From contig BBSL01000290.1 of the NCBI GenBank assembly GCA_001319865.1, forward strand, positions 1-64,000: 64,000 nucleotides of DNA. The letters run 5' to 3'. This document shows, piece after piece, positions 1-8,272 of the stretch. The stretch comes from Burkholderia sp. E7m39. Lineage in GTDB: Bacteria > Pseudomonadota > Gammaproteobacteria > Burkholderiales > Burkholderiaceae. Both the position numbers and the translations under genes were made by a program. How positions within the stretch are numbered: position 1 is the first letter of the stretch; every line of letters begins with the position of its first letter. The notes under the pieces were generated by a model. That model was not told the DNA's origin. It did no database searches and saw only the letters and a program-made list of their open reading frames with translations.

Positions 1-365
1 TGGCGGGCGTCGGCGCGCCGCTCGTCGGCGCAGCCGACAAGGCGGCGCTGCACGCCTCGACCGGTGCGCTCGCCGTCGACATGGAATCTCACCTCGCCGC
101 CGCGATCGCCGAGGCGAACGGCTTGCCGTTCGCCGTCTGCCGCGCGATCGTCGATCCCGCGTGGCGCACGCTGCCGTCCGCCGCGACGGCGGGCCTGCGC
201 GACGACGGCACGACGGCCATCGTCCCGATCCTGCGCGAACTCGCGCGCCAGCCCTCGCAACTGGGCGGCTTGCTTCAGGTTGCCGCCGATGCCCGCGCGG
301 CGCGCGCTTCCCTCGTCGCTGGCCGCGAGGCGCTGGAACGCGCGGGGGCGCTGCGGCCGCTCTGA
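1..365 (+). CDS. hpnG: HpnG, hopanoid-associated phosphorylase (3' part, cut by the window edge)
   Basis: Only the last 121 codons are present, read in the frame that starts at base 3. The frame stays open to the edge and stops at 363-365. The motif AVDMES near residue 26 of the visible part is the ribose/base-binding signature of the MTA/SAH nucleosidase and purine phosphorylase fold. The hopanoid member of this fold removes adenine from adenosylhopane, the product of HpnH, whose gene lies at 5681. In Burkholderiaceae hpnG usually follows the squalene-hopene cyclase gene, which would lie to the left. The family call rests on the motif plus the hopanoid setting. Confidence 0.82.
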   Translation, partial: AGVGAPLVGAADKAALHASTGALAVDMESHLAAAIAEANGLPFAVCRAIVDPAWRTLPSAATAGLRDDGTTAIVPILRELARQPSQLGGLLQVAADARAARASLVAGREALERAGALRPL

Positions 366-414
366 CGCACGAGGCAGTTGGCGCAGAAAACGAAATAGTG
401 TGTTGGGCTTGCTA

Positions 415-465
415 ACCTAGGGAAAACCCTTATCTCTGATATAGTACCAGGTGTTAACCCTAGGT
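415..465. promoter_or_regulatory. Paired TAGGG/CCCTA boxes around a TATAGT -10 element
   Basis: ACCTAGGG (415-422) and CCCTAGGT (458-465) are perfect 8-bp inverted arms. The left arm is also half of a smaller palindrome, AGGG-AAAA-CCCT. A -10-like TATAGT lies at 440-445, and no -35 consensus stands 17 bp upstream: those bases fall inside the left arm. This looks like an activator-dependent promoter for the thioesterase at 509. The regulator is unknown. Confidence 0.5.
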
Positions 466-508
466 CGCGTCACGAGCGCGTCCACGCTATTTCCGAAGAG
501 GGACCGCA

Positions 509-991
509 ATGAATTTCCACACACGCAAATGGGTCAAGCCCGAAGACCTGAATCCGAACGGCACGTTGTTCGGCGGCAGCCTGCTGCGCTGGATCGATGA
601 AGAAGCCGCGATTTATGCCATCTGCCAGCTCGACAATCAGCGCGTCGTGACCAAGTTCATGTCGGAGATCAACTTCGTCAGCTCGGCGCGTCAGGGCGAC
701 ATTATCGAACTGGGCATGACGGCGACGCACTTCGGCACGACGTCGCTCACGCTGCGCTGCGAAGTGCGCAACAAGATCACGCGCAAGAGCATCCTGACTG
801 TCGAAAAAATGGTGTTCGTGAATCTGGACGAAAACGGCAATCCGGCGCCCCACGGCCGCACGAAAATCCGTTACTCGGACGAAGCGTTCGAGCGCTACAG
901 CGAGAAGCTCCGCGCGATGCAGCAGCAACCGGCGCTGCTGGCTTCCGACGATACGGAAGACGTGGACCAGAACGCGGACGCGGCCCACTGA
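509..991 (+). CDS. Acyl-CoA thioesterase, YciA-like hotdog fold
   Basis: This 160-residue protein has a single hotdog domain. The N-terminal block NPNGTLFGGSLLRWIDE (residues 15-31) carries the Asn and Asp typical of YciA/ACOT-type acyl-CoA thioesterases, which hydrolyse acyl-CoA to free acid and CoA in the cytosol. The start is set by an AAGAGGGA ribosome site 7 bases before the ATG. The C-terminal 30 residues are acidic and Gln-rich and probably disordered. It stands alone between hpnG and the convergent mlaA gene, with its own palindromic promoter region and a strong terminator, so a role in hopanoid metabolism is not implied. Substrate chain length cannot be read from the sequence. Confidence 0.85.
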   Translation: MNFHTRKWVKPEDLNPNGTLFGGSLLRWIDEEAAIYAICQLDNQRVVTKFMSEINFVSSARQGDIIELGMTATHFGTTSLTLRCEVRNKITRKSILTVEKMVFVNLDENGNPAPHGRTKIRYSDEAFERYSEKLRAMQQQPALLASDDTEDVDQNADAAH

Positions 992-1033
992 CCAGCACTG
1001 GACGCGACTGACCGCAAGCGCGCTGCAAAAACC

Positions 1034-1080
1034 AAAGCCCCGGCGGATCGGAACATCGATCTGCCGGGGCTTTTCGTTTT
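1034..1080 (+). terminator. Rho-independent terminator after the thioesterase gene
   Basis: A 17-bp stem (1034-1050 with 1057-1073) has one G-T pair, a 6-base loop GAACAT and a following T-rich tract. Its A-rich left flank lets it work in the other direction too, for the convergent mlaA transcript. Confidence 0.88.
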
Positions 1081-1098
1081 TGCGCCGACGTAGAAGGC

Positions 1099-2106
1099 TT
1101 ACTGCGAGGCCGGTTTGTCCGACGAAGGGGCCGGTGTGGCGGGCGCCGGTTTGTCGGTTGTGGGCGCGGCCCCCGACGCAGGCGACGGCGCCGCGCCTTC
1201 GCCCGGATCATCGTAGTGAGGGACGCTGTTGTTGTCGGCGGGAGGGCGCTTCGCGCCGCCCGCGCCCGATGCGCCTTCCGCCGGTGCGGCTTGGCCCGGG
1301 TCGCTGTAGTTCGGCAGGCTGAGGGGCGCTGCGCCCGGAACCGTGGCGGGCGCCGTGCCCGATGCGCCGCCGGGCGCTTGCGCGCCTGAATCTTCGTCGT
1401 CGCCGTAATCAGGCAACGCGGACGCGGGAGCATTGGCGCCGCGCAGCAACGACCGGCGCTGCTGCGTGTAGGCGTCGCGCACAAACGAGTATTTGTCGAG
1501 GGCGGCCTGTTCCAGCAGCGTCGTCGCGCCGAGCAGGTCGGAACGCACGCTGACGAACTGCACGAAGAACAGCGGGTACTTGTACTCCGCGCTCATATAC
1601 GAGATCGGATTGGCGCGGAAGTCGACCAGATAGCCGAGACCGTCGCGGAACGAGCTCGGGCCGAACAGCGGCAGCACCAGATACGGACCGGACGGCACGC
1701 CCCAGCGGCCAAGCGTCAGGCCGAAGTCCTGCTTGTGCTTGGGCAGGCCGGCGGGCGTCGCAAAGTCGAGCAGGCCGCCAAGGCCGAATGTCGAGTTCAT
1801 CGCGAAACGCATCAGGCTTTCCGTTGCGTCCTTGATGTGCAACTGCAGCAGGCTGTTCGCGAAGTTGTCGAGATCGCCCAGGTTCGAGAAGAAGTTGCTG
1901 ATGGCCTGGCGCAGCGGCTGCGGCGTCACCTTCTGGTAACCCTTCGCGATCGGCACGGCGACCGTGCGGTCGAGCGCGTCGTTGAAGCTGAAAATGGCGC
2001 GGTTCATTGGCTCGAGCGGGTCGCCGGGCTTCCGGTCCGGGCCCGTCGCACACCCCGTTGCAAGACTCGCGGCGGCCAGTGCCAGCGCGGCTGTACGCAT
2101 CTTCAT
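1099..2106 (-). CDS. mlaA: MlaA/VacJ-family outer-membrane lipoprotein with a long Pro/Ala-rich tail
   Basis: The 335-residue protein starts with a lipoprotein signal ending in the lipobox LATGC (Cys19). The MlaA core follows to about residue 225, with family blocks such as DPLEPMNRAIFSFND and the amphipathic FGLGGLLDFATPAGL segment. MlaA proteins form a ring in the outer membrane that moves phospholipids between the outer leaflet and a periplasmic MlaC carrier. Residues 231-335 are an extra low-complexity tail with three spaced motifs, LPDYGDD, LPNYSDP and VPHYDDP (231, 264, 295). The gene begins 10 bp after the hpnN stop, so the two are one transcript, which ties this MlaA to hopanoid or lipid movement rather than to a classical mlaFEDCB operon. 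Confidence 0.92.
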   Translation of the reverse strand: MKMRTAALALAAASLATGCATGPDRKPGDPLEPMNRAIFSFNDALDRTVAVPIAKGYQKVTPQPLRQAISNFFSNLGDLDNFANSLLQLHIKDATESLMRFAMNSTFGLGGLLDFATPAGLPKHKQDFGLTLGRWGVPSGPYLVLPLFGPSSFRDGLGYLVDFRANPISYMSAEYKYPLFFVQFVSVRSDLLGATTLLEQAALDKYSFVRDAYTQQRRSLLRGANAPASALPDYGDDEDSGAQAPGGASGTAPATVPGAAPLSLPNYSDPGQAAPAEGASGAGGAKRPPADNNSVPHYDDPGEGAAPSPASGAAPTTDKPAPATPAPSSDKPASQ

Positions 2107-2116
2107 GCGGTGTTCC

Positions 2117-4732
2117 TTATTGTTTCTTCGATGCGCGGCGAGCGCGCGGTTTGCCCATCAATACCGGCTGGAATACCACAGCGCCAATCAACGTGCAGAC
2201 AAGGGACAGCGCCAGCAGGCGCCCCATGCTCGACGTTCCGGGGTGGTGCGACAGCCACAGGCTGCCGAAAGCCGTTGCCGTGGTGGCGGCGCTGAACAGC
2301 ACGGCGTGCGTGAGACTGGATTGCAGCAGACCCGTCTGTCCCCGCCGCCACGCCATCACGAAGTAGATCTTGAACGCCACGCCGACGCCCAGCATCAACG
2401 GCAACGCGATGATATTCGCGAAATTAAGTGGCATGTTGAAGACCACACACAACTCCAGCGTGACGATCGCCGACACCAGCAGCGGCACGAGCGTGCGCAG
2501 CACATCGCCGAAGCGGCGCAGCGTGAGCCAGAGCAGCGCGCTGATCGACAGGATGGCCCACGCGCCCGCCTGGACGAACGACTTGATGATCACGTTGGCC
2601 GAATGCAGGATCGAGATCGGCCCGCCGATCGCGCCCGGTTCCGCCGCCTTCACCGCCTTGGCGAAGTTGCGCAGCATCACGTCGTCGCCGGGATCGGTGC
2701 CGGGCGGCACCTTCGGCGAAATTTCGACGAGCGCCTGGCCCGTTGTTTTCGATACCCAGCCGTCGGCGATGTCTTGCGGCACGTTTTGGCGCGTGATCTC
2801 CGACGGCTGCAGCAGCGTGGCCAGCTGCTTCAGCGAAATCTTCAGCGGGACCGACATCGCGCGCTCGGCGCGGTCGCGCGTCGAGACGTCCGCGGCGGCG
2901 AGCTTGGTCAGCGTGTCGGACAGATGCTTCGCTTCGGCGGCGCCCGGTCCGGGATGATCTTCGGCCGCGAGCGACAGTGAATTCGCCGTGCGCTTGAGCG
3001 CCGCGACGCGCACGGCATCGGTGGCGGGCGGTGCGGGTGTTTGCGTGAGCGCGGGCAGCAGCTGTTCGGCAGCGGCTGAAATCAGCGCGAGCTTTTGCGG
3101 CTGGTCGGGCGGAATGTAGGTGGACAGGGTCGTCGTGCGGCCGACTTCCGGCAGCTTTGCGAGACGCGCGGCGATCCTGTCCGCATCGGCCAGCGTGGGC
3201 GCCAGCACGCGCACATTGTTGACGGCTGCTTCGGGCGCGTCGTTCAGCGAGATCAGCGTCGCCATCGACTCCGTATTCGGGTCCTTCAGATGCAGCGGAT
3301 TGAAGTCGAAGCGCAGATGCAGCAGCAGCGGCGACGCACCGATGATCAGCACGGCCGTCGCGATCAGCACGGGCGTGCGGTTGCGATCGAGAAAGTCGTC
3401 GACGGGTGCGAGGATCGTGAAGCCCGGCGACTCCGCCTCGCCCGGCGGATTGAGAATCTTGATGAGGGCGGGCAGCAGCGTCATGTTGGTCAGATACGCG
3501 ACGAACATGCCGACGCCCGCGATCTTGCCCAGCTCCGACACGCCGCGATAGGCGGTCGGCAGAAACGAGAAGAAGCTCTCGGCGACGGCGACGGCGGCGA
3601 GCGTCAACGGCACGCCGATGCTGTACGCGGTGTGGATCAGCGCGGCTGCGAGCCGGTCGTCGCGATTGCGCTCTTCGCGGTACTTGACGCCGAACTGCAC
3701 GCCGAAGTCGACGCCGAGCCCGACGAACAGCACCATGAACGCGACGGAAATCATGTTCAGCGCATCGACCAGCATCAGGCCGAGCGCGGCCGTGATCACG
3801 AGGCCGACGAACAGCGTGACGAACACGGCGAAGATCAGACGTCCCGAACGCAGCGCGAGCCACAGGATGCCCAGCACGACAAAGAACGTGATGATGCCGT
3901 TGAGCTCCGCGCCGTCCTGCACGGACGCGAACTCGTCGTCGGCGAGCGGCTGTTCGCCCGTCAGGCGGATGCGCGCGCCGTAGAGCGAATCCAGGTCGAG
4001 CGCCGCCGCCGTCTTGCGGATTTCCTCCGATGCGCCCGCGCCGGCCTGCAGCGCCGCGTAGTTGAGCTTCGGCTGCACGACGATGAACGCGCGCGCGGGC
4101 ACTTTGGCGGCATCCTTGTCGACGAGCGCGCGCCACGAGAACACGGCGGGTTCGTTGGCGAGCACGTGATCGAGCACCGTCGCACTGCGCGAGAGCAGGT
4201 TGCTCATGTCGGCGAGCTTCACCTGGCCGATCTGCAGCGGCAGCAGCAGCGTCGTGTTGAGCGTGCCCGCGAGTCCCGTCAGGCTCGGATCATGAGCGAG
4301 CGAATTGATAAGAGGCCGCGCCTTGACCAGTTGCGAAGTCGTCGATTGCACCTCGGCGACGGACGGAAACAGCAAGCCGTTCTTTTCGAAGAACGGGCCG
4401 CTGCCCGGTTGCGTGACGGAGCTGAACTCCGTGGTGTTCTTCTGCAACTCGGCGGCCAGCATGTTCGCGGCGGCATCCGCGTATTCGGGCGCCCCCGCCT
4501 CGACGACCACCAGCAGCGTCTGCCCGCGATCGGGAAAGGCCTTGTCGATCTGCTCGCCCAGTGCGGTCCATTTCGCATCGTTCTCGACGAGACGGCTGAT
4601 GTCGGTGTTGATCTTGAAGTGATGAACGACATAGATGGCGCTCAGCACGGCAAGCACGAGCGACAGCACGATGACGTGCAACGGGCGGCGCACCGACCAG
4701 ACGACGAGGCGGACGATTGAGGACTTCAGCAT
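2117..4732 (-). CDS. hpnN: HpnN, hopanoid-associated RND-family transporter
   Basis: The 871-residue inner-membrane protein follows the RND plan: an N-terminal helix (about residues 9-32), a large periplasmic domain, five or six helices in the middle (about 265-420), a second periplasmic domain and a C-terminal helix bundle. The segment [20 protein letters not shown] at the end of a helix carries the conserved acidic residue of the sterol-sensing/MMPL-type RND core. HpnN homologues move hopanoids from the inner to the outer membrane. I chose the ATG at 4732 (MLKSS); an in-frame GTG at 4780 would add 16 poorly conserved residues. The gene is followed at 10 bp by mlaA and is divergent from hpnM. 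Confidence 0.93.
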   Translation of the reverse strand: MLKSSIVRLVVWSVRRPLHVIVLSLVLAVLSAIYVVHHFKINTDISRLVENDAKWTALGEQIDKAFPDRGQTLLVVVEAGAPEYADAAANMLAAELQKNTTEFSSVTQPGSGPFFEKNGLLFPSVAEVQSTTSQLVKARPLINSLAHDPSLTGLAGTLNTTLLLPLQIGQVKLADMSNLLSRSATVLDHVLANEPAVFSWRALVDKDAAKVPARAFIVVQPKLNYAALQAGAGASEEIRKTAAALDLDSLYGARIRLTGEQPLADDEFASVQDGAELNGIITFFVVLGILWLALRSGRLIFAVFVTLFVGLVITAALGLMLVDALNMISVAFMVLFVGLGVDFGVQFGVKYREERNRDDRLAAALIHTAYSIGVPLTLAAVAVAESFFSFLPTAYRGVSELGKIAGVGMFVAYLTNMTLLPALIKILNPPGEAESPGFTILAPVDDFLDRNRTPVLIATAVLIIGASPLLLHLRFDFNPLHLKDPNTESMATLISLNDAPEAAVNNVRVLAPTLADADRIAARLAKLPEVGRTTTLSTYIPPDQPQKLALISAAAEQLLPALTQTPAPPATDAVRVAALKRTANSLSLAAEDHPGPGAAEAKHLSDTLTKLAAADVSTRDRAERAMSVPLKISLKQLATLLQPSEITRQNVPQDIADGWVSKTTGQALVEISPKVPPGTDPGDDVMLRNFAKAVKAAEPGAIGGPISILHSANVIIKSFVQAGAWAILSISALLWLTLRRFGDVLRTLVPLLVSAIVTLELCVVFNMPLNFANIIALPLMLGVGVAFKIYFVMAWRRGQTGLLQSSLTHAVLFSAATTATAFGSLWLSHHPGTSSMGRLLALSLVCTLIGAVVFQPVLMGKPRARRASKKQ

Positions 4733-4781
4733 GTACGCGAGCGGGCCCTTATCATGATTGGCATTATGGGTTGAGGGCACA

Positions 4782-4854
4782 AGTATACCGACGACGCCGC
4801 ACGGTCGCGTAAGTGAACCCTGTGCAGCCCGTCAAAGTCTTAAGTCGGTATACT
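4782..4854. promoter_or_regulatory. Symmetric divergent promoter/operator between hpnN and hpnM
   Basis: The 11-mer AGTATACCGAC (4782-4792) recurs as its exact reverse complement GTCGGTATACT (4844-4854), with the axis near 4818. Each arm contains TATACT in the outward direction, a good -10 for the gene on that side. No clear -35 is present on either side. The arrangement suggests that one regulator or shared promoter architecture sets hpnN-mlaA and hpnM together. Confidence 0.55.
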
Positions 4855-4918
4855 GGCCCCAATCGCGCGGGATGCCGCCTGTCCGCGCGCGTTCACTCCT
4901 AACTGTCCCGACGAGCGT

Positions 4919-5524
4919 ATGAAACGTTATCTCTCTGCTTTTCTGGCAGCCGCCGTGGTTTCCACCGCGGCTTTCGCACAAAGCGCGCCTGACGCGATCG
5001 TGAAGAGCGCGGTCGAGGGCACGGTCAACGCGATGAAGGCCGACCCGCAGGCTCGCGGCGGCGACATGAAGAAGATCACGCAGGTGGTCGAAACGCATTT
5101 CGTGCCCGCCACGAATTTCCAGCGCACCACGCGTATCGCCGTGGGCAAGGCGTGGGCCACGGCTACGCCGGAGCAGCAGAAACAACTGTATGAGCAATTC
5201 ACGAAGCTGCTTGTCGGCACCTATGCCGCCTCGCTGTCGCAACTGCGCGATCAGGACGTGAAGTTCCGCTTCGCGCCGTCGAATGCAGCCGCTGATGCGA
5301 AAGATACCGTCGTCCAGTCGCATGTGCTGAGCAACGGCGGCGACGACTCCATCGACTATCGGCTGGAAAAAACGGCGAACGGCTGGAAGATTTACGACAT
5401 CAACATGATGGGCGCATGGCTGATCCAGGTGTATCAGACGCAGTTTCAGGATCAGCTGAACAAGGGCGGCGTCGACGGCCTGATCAAGTTCCTCACCGAA
5501 CACAACGCGCGCAGCGCGGGCTGA
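4919..5524 (+). CDS. hpnM: HpnM, MlaC/Ttg2D-family periplasmic lipid-carrier protein
   Basis: The 201-residue protein has a Sec signal peptide with a likely cut after AFA (residue 20). The rest is an MlaC-type domain, with the family segments ETHFVPATNFQRTTRIAVGK and WKIYDINMMGAWLIQVYQTQ. MlaC proteins ferry a lipid through the periplasm between MlaA and an inner-membrane partner. The gene is divergent from hpnN-mlaA, and no mlaFEDB genes are near, so the inner-membrane partner here may be the RND protein HpnN. Both HpnM and the general name MlaC fit; the context decides for HpnM. Confidence 0.9.
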   Translation: MKRYLSAFLAAAVVSTAAFAQSAPDAIVKSAVEGTVNAMKADPQARGGDMKKITQVVETHFVPATNFQRTTRIAVGKAWATATPEQQKQLYEQFTKLLVGTYAASLSQLRDQDVKFRFAPSNAAADAKDTVVQSHVLSNGGDDSIDYRLEKTANGWKIYDINMMGAWLIQVYQTQFQDQLNKGGVDGLIKFLTEHNARSAG

Positions 5525-5533
5525 CGCAACAAA

Positions 5534-5573
5534 CCTTGCACTTGCCGCGCATCTTTGCGCGGCAAGTGCAAGG
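5534..5573 (+). other. Perfect 18-bp hairpin just after hpnM
   Basis: CCTTGCACTTGCCGCGCA pairs perfectly with its downstream copy across a TCTT loop, starting 9 bases after the hpnM stop. It has no T-tract and is followed 40 bp later by a normal terminator, so it may protect the 3' end of the mRNA or pause polymerase. Confidence 0.75.
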
Positions 5574-5613
5574 CCGCGCGAACCCGGCCGCACAAAAGTC
5601 ACGGCACAAACAG

Positions 5614-5650
5614 AAAGAGCGCAACGGTTTGACCCGTTGCGCTCTTTTTT
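5614..5650. terminator. Bidirectional terminator between convergent hpnM and hpnH
   Basis: A 14-bp perfect stem (AAAGAGCGCAACGG with its complement, 6-base loop TTTGAC) is flanked by A on the left and a T-run on the right, so it can end transcripts from both sides. Confidence 0.9.
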
Positions 5651-5680
5651 ATCCGAAGCGGACGAACGTCAGTCCAACGG

Positions 5681-6838
5681 TCAGTTCAACGCCGCCGCCG
5701 ACGTCTGCACTTTCTTGCCCGTGCCCTTGACCTTGATCTCTTCGAGCTTGATCTCGACGTGGCGCGAGAACACATACTCAGCGGGACGCTGCTTGTCGAG
5801 CGGGATGTCCTTGACGAACGCGCCCGTCGTCTTCGCGCCGCTCAGGCTGACCTTCAGCGCCTTCAGCGGATGCGCGACCGTGTCCATCACGGCTGTCGCC
5901 TCGAAGCCGCAGTGGACCATGCAGTCCGCGCACTTCTCATATTTGCCCGTGCCGTACTTGTCCCAGTCGGTGGTTTCCATCAGTTCCTTGAAGGTCTTGA
6001 CGTAACCTTCGCCGACCAGATAGCACGGCTTTTGCCAGCCGAACACCGTGCGCGCCGGGTTGCCCCACGGCGTGCATTCGTAGCTCTGGTTGCCGGCCAG
6101 GAAGTCGAGGAACAGGCTCGACTGGCTGAACGACCACTTCTTGCCGTTGTTGCCGCGCTTGAAGATTTCGCGGAACAGGGTCTTGGTCTTGTCGCGGTTC
6201 AGGAAGTGCTGCTGGTCCGGGGCACGTTCATACGCATAGCCCGGCGACACCGTGATGCCGTCCACGCCCATCTCGCCGACGGTGTCGAAGAACTTCGCCA
6301 CGCGCTCGGGCACGGCGTCGTTGAAGAGCGTGCAGTTGATGTTCACGCGGAAGCCGCGGCGCTTGGCTTCCTTGATGGCCGCGACGGCCTTGTCGTACAC
6401 GCCTTCCTGCGAGACCGAGTGATCGTGCGCTTCGCGGTCGCCGTCGAGGTGCACCGACCAGACGAAGTACGGGTTCGGCTCGTAATCGTCCATCTTCTTT
6501 TCCATCAGCAGCGCGTTCGTGCACAGGTACACGAACTTCTTGCGCGCCATGATGCCCTTGACGATCTCGGGCATTTCCTTGTGCAGCAGCGGCTCGCCGC
6601 CCGCGATCGAGACCACGGGTGCGTTGCACTCGTCGACGGCTTCGAGGCATTCGGCCAGCGACAGACGCTGGTTCAGGATGGGATCGGGATAGTCGATTTT
6701 GCCGCAACCGTTACATGCGAGGTTGCATCGGAACAGCGGCTCGAGCATCAGCGCGAGCGGGTAGCGTTTGTTGCCCTTGAGGTGCTGGCTCATGATGTAT
6801 GCGCCAACCCGGACTTTTTGTAGCATCGGAATAGACAA
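5681..6838 (-). CDS. hpnH: HpnH, radical-SAM adenosylhopane synthase
   Basis: The 385-residue enzyme carries the radical-SAM cluster motif CNLACNGC (Cys38, Cys42, Cys45) and the GGEPLL SAM-binding block near residue 80, followed by the HpnH-specific C-terminal Cys cluster YEKCADCMVHCGFEA. It joins the 5'-deoxyadenosyl radical to diploptene to give adenosylhopane, the first committed step of C35 hopanoid side chains. The gene starts 10 bp after ispH on the same strand, so the two form an operon, and the next step (HpnG) is encoded at the left edge. Length and motifs match the family well. Confidence 0.96.
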   Translation of the reverse strand: MSIPMLQKVRVGAYIMSQHLKGNKRYPLALMLEPLFRCNLACNGCGKIDYPDPILNQRLSLAECLEAVDECNAPVVSIAGGEPLLHKEMPEIVKGIMARKKFVYLCTNALLMEKKMDDYEPNPYFVWSVHLDGDREAHDHSVSQEGVYDKAVAAIKEAKRRGFRVNINCTLFNDAVPERVAKFFDTVGEMGVDGITVSPGYAYERAPDQQHFLNRDKTKTLFREIFKRGNNGKKWSFSQSSLFLDFLAGNQSYECTPWGNPARTVFGWQKPCYLVGEGYVKTFKELMETTDWDKYGTGKYEKCADCMVHCGFEATAVMDTVAHPLKALKVSLSGAKTTGAFVKDIPLDKQRPAEYVFSRHVEIKLEEIKVKGTGKKVQTSAAALN

Positions 6839-6848
6839 ATCGTCCTCC

Positions 6849-7793
6849 TTAAACTTCGCGTGCAGCGAGTGGTTGCGTCAGCTTCGACGGCAACTTGAAT
6901 TCAACCTTTTCTTCACGTCCCGCCATCGTGGTTACGTCGACGGGGCCCAGTGCGCGAAGCGCATCGATCACGTTCTCGACCATTTCTTCCGGTGCCGATG
7001 CGCCTGCCGTGATCCCGACCGTTTTCACGTTGGCGAACCATTCCGGCCTGACTTCGGAGCCATCGGCGACGAGGTAGCTCGGCACCCCCGATTCGCTGCC
7101 GATTTCGCGCAGGCGGTTCGAGTTCGAGCTGTTCGTTGCGCCCACTACCAGCAGCACGTCGACTTGCGAACTGAGTTCGCGCACGGCTGCCTGGCGGTTT
7201 TGCGTCGCGTAGCAGATGTCGCGCGTGTCCGGTCCGACGATGTCGGGAAAGCGGCGCTTCAGCGCGTCGATGATGCCGCGCGTATCGTCCACCGACAGCG
7301 TGGTCTGCGTGACGTAGGCAAGTGGCGTGTCGATGGGCAGTTCCAGCCGCGCGACTTCCGCTTCGCTTTGCACGAGCAGCACGGTGCCCGGAATCTGACC
7401 GATCGTGCCTTCGACTTCGGGATGGCCCGCGTGTCCGATCAGGATCAGCGTGCGCCCGCCCGCCACATACTGGCGGCCTTGCACATGAACTTTGGTCACC
7501 AGCGGGCAGGTGGCGTCGAGCACGTCGAGGCCGCGCTGCTCCGCGTCGCGTTCGACGCTTTGCGCAACACCGTGGGCACTGAAAATGGCAACTGCGCCCT
7601 GCGGCACTTCATCGAGTTCCTCGACGAAGCGCGCGCCTTTACGGCGAAGATTATCGACCACGTGCCTGTTGTGGACGATTTCGTGACGCACATAAACTGG
7701 TGCGCCATGTTGCTGCAAAGCGCGATCGACGATTTCGATCGCCCTTACAACCCCCGCACAAAAGCCGCGGGGTTGAGCAAGGATGACTCGCAT
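6849..7793 (-). CDS. ispH: IspH, 4-hydroxy-3-methylbut-2-enyl diphosphate reductase
   Basis: The 314-residue 4Fe-4S enzyme makes isopentenyl and dimethylallyl diphosphate in the last step of the MEP pathway. The N-terminus [15 protein letters not shown] has the first cluster Cys (Cys12), and the other family blocks are present: [20 protein letters not shown], and [11 protein letters not shown]. The open frame extends 72 codons further upstream, but homology begins at the ATG at 7793. The gene leads the ispH-hpnH operon. Burkholderiaceae often carry a second ispH copy elsewhere, so this may be the hopanoid-dedicated paralogue, which the window cannot show. Confidence 0.95.
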   Translation of the reverse strand: MRVILAQPRGFCAGVVRAIEIVDRALQQHGAPVYVRHEIVHNRHVVDNLRRKGARFVEELDEVPQGAVAIFSAHGVAQSVERDAEQRGLDVLDATCPLVTKVHVQGRQYVAGGRTLILIGHAGHPEVEGTIGQIPGTVLLVQSEAEVARLELPIDTPLAYVTQTTLSVDDTRGIIDALKRRFPDIVGPDTRDICYATQNRQAAVRELSSQVDVLLVVGATNSSNSNRLREIGSESGVPSYLVADGSEVRPEWFANVKTVGITAGASAPEEMVENVIDALRALGPVDVTTMAGREEKVEFKLPSKLTQPLAAREV

Positions 7794-8272
7794 AGGCTGG
7801 CGAACTCCGACTGACGCGGGTTCCGGGCAGATCGGTAAAAACGACCTGTTCGCCGCGTCTGTATATTTAGTTGATGTCTTAAATCCGACGAAAGTCGATA
7901 CTCGAGACCAAACGCGCATTCTAACGCTATCGGCATCGGTTTGCTTTTCAGGAGCCGCGGAGTGTGGCGTTTGCGCGCCGTGGTCTGCGGCAAAAATGAC
8001 TCGCTGCACCGGCTGGCGGGAACCCTTAAACTATCGGGCTTTGTTGCGCCGACGCATGGCTTACGCTTTCCGGCGCACAGCTTGTGAATTTTCTGCGGCG
8101 TCTACGGCGGACGACGCATTCTTGAACGGTGCGAAACCGCGGCCTATCACATAATCGGCGGCTGGGACGTAATCGATTTCCACGACTGGCGCCGCGCCCC
8201 TTTGCAGGCGCGCCGCGCCCGTCGCCGCGCCGCCATGCAGGCCGGCGGCGCGGCATTCATAGAGGGCAATGC
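7794..8272. other. Divergent ispH / hpnB intergenic region
   Basis: This 479-bp gap has no convincing gene. It is AT-richer around 7860-7920, which suits the ispH promoter on the minus strand. On the plus strand TTGAAC (8122-8127), 17 bp and TATCAC (8145-8150) form a moderate sigma-70 promoter for hpnB, with 4 of 6 matches in each box. Confidence 0.4.

Noticed and set aside
3095-4720. 541-codon plus-strand frame
   Set aside because: It is antisense to hpnN, with low-complexity Arg/Gln/Asp composition.
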